This document shows positions 5,185 to 7,644 of a DNA stretch of 7,644 nt, in pieces. The position numbers and the translations under genes are program-made. Under the pieces are notes generated by a model. The model saw nothing but the letters and a program-made list of their open reading frames with translations. It did not search any database and was not told the DNA's origin. Numbering within the stretch: position 1 is the stretch's first letter; each line of letters starts with the position of its first letter. Source of the stretch: an uncultured Ruminococcus sp. (GTDB lineage: Bacteria > Bacillota > Clostridia > Oscillospirales > CAG-272); assembly GCA_902766575.1 (NCBI GenBank), contig CACXED010000299.1, positions 1-7,644 on the forward strand, read 5' to 3'.

Positions 5185-6651
5185 TTATTTCTTCAGAGCG
5201 TCGATGGTTTCCTGAATCTTCGACACGCACTTTTCCTTATTTTCAGCGATTGCCGAGGCGATGTTGGTATCGCCGTCAGTGAACAGTCTGCTTATGAAAT
5301 TGTCGCGGATCTGCTCGCACCAGAAAGTGTCGCCGAGGTCATAAATTCGGGTATTCATAATGAGGTCGAACATTGCGGAGGATTCGTCGTCGCGTGTATA
5401 CTTGGTCTTAAGGCAGACCTCAAAGTAAGACGGAATGACATTTGTATGAGCGCTTGCCGACATAGCTTCGAGCATAATTCCGGTGAACTCTGTGTCGGTG
5501 GTGGTCATCGGTATACCGAAAATTCTTCCGCCCTCAACGCGGGTGTAATAGCTGTCCTGCGCCTCGTCATACTTCGGATGGGGGAGAATACCGTAGTCGA
5601 TCTTCATATCGCGGTAATAGCCGGTATCGAGCAGACCGAACGAGGTAGTCTGGAACAGCGCGTTACCATTTCTGAACATATTGTCCTCGGTGATATTAGC
5701 ATTCATCTTGGTCTTGTACCATGCGTCGTCGTTCCATGCCATTTCGACGACATCGACGAACACATTGATGAATTTCTCATCGTTTTCCATCGAGAAATAA
5801 GGGAGATCGTCAGCGTCCTTCTTGATCGAGTTCACGCCGGCGGCTACCCACATGGTAGGCTCGACCTGCTTCGGGATCGCCGACCAGCCGTACTGATCCT
5901 TATCGTCCATGGTGGAGTTACCGTCGAGATCCTTGACCGCCGCGATGCACATCTTATTGAAAACGTCATATGTCCACTTGCCGCTGTTTACGAGCTCGTA
6001 GGGTTCGCCGAGATTGAGCTCGTCCATGAGCTGCTTATTGAACGCCAGCGCGTAGGTGTAGTCGTAAACCGAGAGGTTGAAGTCGCCGTAAGCGAGCCAC
6101 TGCTCGCCGCCGATGGTCATAGTATCGTTGATACTCCTGCACTAGTAGTCCTTCTCGAGGTCTATATAGGGCATATCGGCGTAGGAGATGAGCAGTCCCT
6201 GAACCGCCTGCTGGAGCGCGAGACGGTCGGTCATCGACATGATGTCATACTCGTGGTCTCCTGCGGCAAGGAGCTTGGTTGCGGTTTCGTTTGCCGGGAC
6301 AGCGCCGAGAATCTCCTGCTTGATAACGACGTTGAAGCGATCCTCGACCGCGCGGTTGGACTCATAGATCGAGTCGTTGAGGATATCGCCGTTCGACTCC
6401 TCGACGTCGATATAGCCCTTATAGGCTGTGGACTCGCAGGCGAGCACCTTGAATTCGCGGCCCTCGAAGTCCTTTTCCGGCAGCTCGTCCTTATCCGACG
6501 CGACAGTTTCGGGAGCTGACGAGGTCGTTTCCGAGCCGCCGCTTGCAGTCGCATCGGGATCATTGCTCCCGCTTTCGCCGCAGGACGCCGCCATCAGGCA
6601 GGCGAGCAGCAGGGTTATAAATCTGATTGACTTTTTTCCTTTTAAATACAT
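5185..6651 (-). pseudogene. Second solute-binding lipoprotein (ABC sugar-type), interrupted by an in-frame amber codon
   Basis: Read through, this is one 488-codon gene, almost the same length as the 493-residue paralogue at 641-2122. Codons 1-23 encode a signal peptide ending in the lipobox Ala-Ala-Ser before Cys24, then a Ser/Thr/Glu linker. Shared segments are DFEGREFKVLA (61-71), VEDRFNVVIKQ (102-112), GKWT (224-227), an EF-hand-like loop (Asp241, Asp243, Asn245, Asp249, Asp252), YGILPHPKYDEAQ and the EAMSAS block. Codon 170 is TAG (6144-6142), following PYIDLEKDY and preceding CRSINDTM in the same frame. Alignment to PYVDFDNPWYTKSIS of the paralogue puts an aromatic residue there, so TGG to TAG is the simplest lesion. 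No other damage is visible: recent nonsense mutation, suppressed codon or sequencing error. The start at 6651 is supported by GGAGG (6664-6660) 8 nt upstream. The C-terminal part could restart at 6120 but would lack a signal peptide. Confidence 0.85.
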
Positions 6652-6675
6652 ATACTCATCCTCCGTTAATTCATA

Positions 6676-6757
6676 TAAGTTTGTATTCCGTGGAATATTG
6701 CTTTTGTCAGATGTCCATAGGATTCCGACCGTGCCTGAAAAAGGATGTACAAACTTA
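6676..6757 (-). promoter_or_regulatory. Long mRNA leader with a closing 10-bp inverted repeat
   Basis: The predicted leader of the second binding-protein gene is about 108 nt (6759 to 6652). TAAGTTTGTA at its extreme 5' end (6757-6748, minus strand) is a perfect complement of TACAAACTTA (6685-6676), which ends 11 nt before the GGAGG ribosome binding site. The 62-nt loop contains further ATTCC/GGAAT complementary segments (6685-6696 and 6722-6726). This could be a 5'-protecting stem-loop or a regulatory leader; I do not recognise a known riboswitch class. Confidence 0.4.
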
Positions 6758-6765
6758 ACGATATC

Positions 6766-6794
6766 ATTATAACACATTCAAAGCAATATGTACA
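6766..6794 (-). promoter_or_regulatory. Promoter of the second solute-binding protein gene
   Basis: On the minus strand TATAAT (6771-6766) lies 17 bp downstream of TGTACA (6794-6789), 4 of 6 matches to a -35 box. The -35 lies inside the perfect palindrome ATGTACAT (6788-6795), which might itself be a protein-binding site. The predicted start is near 6759. As with the first binding-protein gene, a perfect -10 is paired with a poor -35, suggesting an activator. Confidence 0.6.
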
Positions 6795-6800
6795 TTTAAT

Positions 6801-6838
6801 AAAGTGACATTCTTATGTGTTAAAAGGACATTTTTTCA
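6801..6838 (-). promoter_or_regulatory. Two AATGTC direct repeats 21 bp apart, candidate activator site
   Basis: On the minus strand AAAAATGTCCTTTTA and AAGAATGTCACTTTA repeat with a 21-bp period, both centred on AATGTC (6832-6827 and 6811-6806). About 13 of 19 aligned bases agree. They lie roughly at -42 to -75 from the predicted start at 6759, on one face of the helix. This is the geometry of AraC-type half-sites, but the region is AT-rich, so chance similarity is possible. No regulator gene adjoins. Confidence 0.3.
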
Positions 6839-6876
6839 TAAAAATTTCATTTAGGCGGCTGTAGTCCCCGTTAATA

Positions 6877-6899
6877 GCGCTTTCTTCGAAAGCGTTTTT
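6877..6899 (+). terminator. Terminator-like hairpin on the plus strand, no gene assigned
   Basis: CGCTTTC (6878-6884) and GAAAGCG (6888-6894) form a 7-bp stem with a TTC loop, followed by TTTTT (6895-6899). This is an intrinsic terminator only if read on the plus strand, yet no plus-strand gene precedes it for 1.7 kb. It may end antisense transcripts crossing the second binding-protein gene or belong to an unrecognised small RNA; I found no convincing plus-strand promoter upstream. Confidence 0.45.
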
Positions 6900-6911
6900 C
6901 ATAATCGTAAG

Positions 6912-6955
6912 AAAAAATGCGGCAAAGACACAGGTACCCCGGTCTTTGCCGCATT
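6912..6955 (-). terminator. Strong intrinsic terminator of the CBM9-like surface protein gene
   Basis: AATGCGGCAAAGAC (6916-6929) and GTCTTTGCCGCATT (6942-6955) form a perfect 14-bp stem with a 12-base loop. On the minus strand it ends in a run of six T (6917-6912) and starts about 45 nt after the stop at 7000. This separates the surface-protein transcript from the binding-protein gene downstream. Confidence 0.9.
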
Positions 6956-6999
6956 GGAAATTAAATGAAAAAGTTTGCTGTCTGTCTTAGCCCGTCTTA

Positions 7000-7644
7000 T
7001 TACTTTCTGCGCTTAGCTGCGACGAGCGCCGCGCCGGAAGCTGCTGCCGCAAGCGCGATGAGAGCGGTGAAGTCCGCAGTCGCCGGAGCGTTTTCAGCCT
7101 TGGCAGGAGCCTTAGCCGCGAGAGTAAAGGTCACGCCGTGATCCTTGGGACCCCAATCATACTTAACGCTCTCGTCCGAAGCGGTGGTTCCGAAAGCATT
7201 CGCGATCTTGCCGTCAGCACCGAAGTCGAGATAGCAGAACATCGCGTTGAGCTTGAAATCAGCGCCAACAGTCAGATCTCCTGCGCCCTTGAGCTTAGCG
7301 TCGTTGAGCAGGGTCTTCCACTCGAGCATGATCTCAAAGTTCCAGCCCTTGTCGGTCTTGACGGTCTTGACAGAAACGCCGTCGCCGTCGTACATCACAG
7401 CGTCGTTCTTTGACTCCTGGCGCTGGATCATCGCTTTCGACTCGTTGCAGCCGAAGGAGTAGAAAATAGCGCGGTTTTCAGCGGTGTTAGCAAAATACTG
7501 TCCCATGTCGATCGAGACCTGGAAAGCGTCGCCGTCGTACTTGCCGTCGCTCGAGAGCTTGAGCGCGGAGTCGGTCACTTCACCGGCGAGGTAAAGTCCG
7601 TTCTCGTCCCAGAGAACCGAGAGACCGGTCTTGAAATCGGCGGG
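7000..7644 (-). CDS. Surface protein C-terminus: CBM9-like domain and sorting-signal-like tail (partial)
   Basis: Open to the right edge, so the N-terminus is missing; 214 residues are visible. The first internal GTG (7578) is not taken as the start because the frame continues upstream with sensible domain sequence (FKTGLSVLWDENGLYLAGEV). Residues about 1-175 resemble the C-terminal part of a family 9 carbohydrate-binding (DOMON-like) beta-sandwich: LWDENGLYLAGEVTD (11-25), DGDAFQVSIDMG (37-48) and the late strand GWNFEIMLEWKTLL (100-113). After an Ala/Pro/Lys/Glu linker come PATAD (187-191), a hydrophobic stretch of about 17 residues and terminal KRRK. This tail is laid out like a sortase signal but has TA in place of the usual TG of LPxTG; it could also be a plain membrane anchor. 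The protein is probably on the cell surface, binding a glycan. A strong terminator follows. Confidence 0.8.
   Translation of the reverse strand, partial: PADFKTGLSVLWDENGLYLAGEVTDSALKLSSDGKYDGDAFQVSIDMGQYFANTAENRAIFYSFGCNESKAMIQRQESKNDAVMYDGDGVSVKTVKTDKGWNFEIMLEWKTLLNDAKLKGAGDLTVGADFKLNAMFCYLDFGADGKIANAFGTTASDESVKYDWGPKDHGVTFTLAAKAPAKAENAPATADFTALIALAAAASGAALVAAKRRK

Noticed and set aside
6121..6144. Two separate genes instead of one interrupted gene
   Set aside because: Both halves are in the same frame, align consecutively to the intact paralogue, and only the first has a signal peptide. Together they give the expected length.
5446..6519. Long plus-strand open frame of 357 codons
   Set aside because: It lies antisense to the second solute-binding gene, has no ribosome binding site, and its protein is Val/Ile/Arg/His-rich low-sense sequence typical of a reverse-strand shadow of GC-biased codons.
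6652..6777. Longer start for the second solute-binding protein at 6777
   Set aside because: The extension would place 42 residues before the signal peptide, contains no ribosome binding site, and begins upstream of the predicted transcription start.
6841..6999. tRNA or known riboswitch in the 6652-6999 spacer
   Set aside because: No tRNA fold, T-loop or recognisable riboswitch core was found; only hairpins, repeats and promoter elements are visible.

Overview
The window reads as chromosomal DNA from an anaerobic Clostridia-type Bacillota, probably an uncultured gut or rumen Oscillospirales-like lineage. This is inferred from the gene content: an Rrf2 regulator paired with a rubredoxin-domain protein, about 490-residue sugar-type solute-binding lipoproteins with Ser/Thr/Gly-rich linkers, a YhaM exonuclease, and a surface protein with a PATAD/hydrophobic/KRRK tail. 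The coding DNA is GC-rich and the spacers are AT-rich. Promoters are classical sigma-A boxes and ribosome binding sites are AGGAGG-like. There are no tRNA or rRNA genes, insertion sequences, CRISPR arrays or phage genes.

Layout. (1) 1-623: an oxidative/Fe-S stress unit on the minus strand. A consensus promoter with an A/T-rich upstream element drives an Rrf2 regulator with a Cys/His cluster-ligand set. It runs without a gap into a protein starting with a rubredoxin-like domain, probably a reverse rubrerythrin, cut by the window edge. (2) 641-3140: a solute-binding lipoprotein (minus) divergent from a cupin-AraC regulator (plus); the 145-190 bp between them holds both promoters and a palindrome. 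(3) 3133-3966: a family 8 glycosyltransferase (minus) whose stop codon lies in the same 8-bp palindrome as the AraC stop. (4) 4177-5142: a YhaM-type 3'-5' exoribonuclease (plus) whose Shine-Dalgarno is separated from the start by a perfect hairpin. (5) 5185-6651: a second solute-binding lipoprotein, paralogous to the first, broken by one in-frame amber codon. (6) 6652-6999: a regulatory spacer with a long leader, a promoter, direct repeats and two terminator-like hairpins. (7) 7000-7644: the C-terminal part of a surface protein with a CBM9-like domain.

How the genes work together. Neither binding protein has ABC permease genes beside it here, so both look like single-gene units that feed a transporter encoded elsewhere or act as sensors. 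The AraC protein is the obvious candidate regulator of the first. The CBM9-like surface protein fits a carbohydrate-scavenging lifestyle. No wholly new system is evident. The points most worth following are the amber codon in an otherwise intact binding protein, the hairpin that may bridge the Shine-Dalgarno and start of yhaM, and the operator-like repeats and leader structure upstream of the second binding protein.
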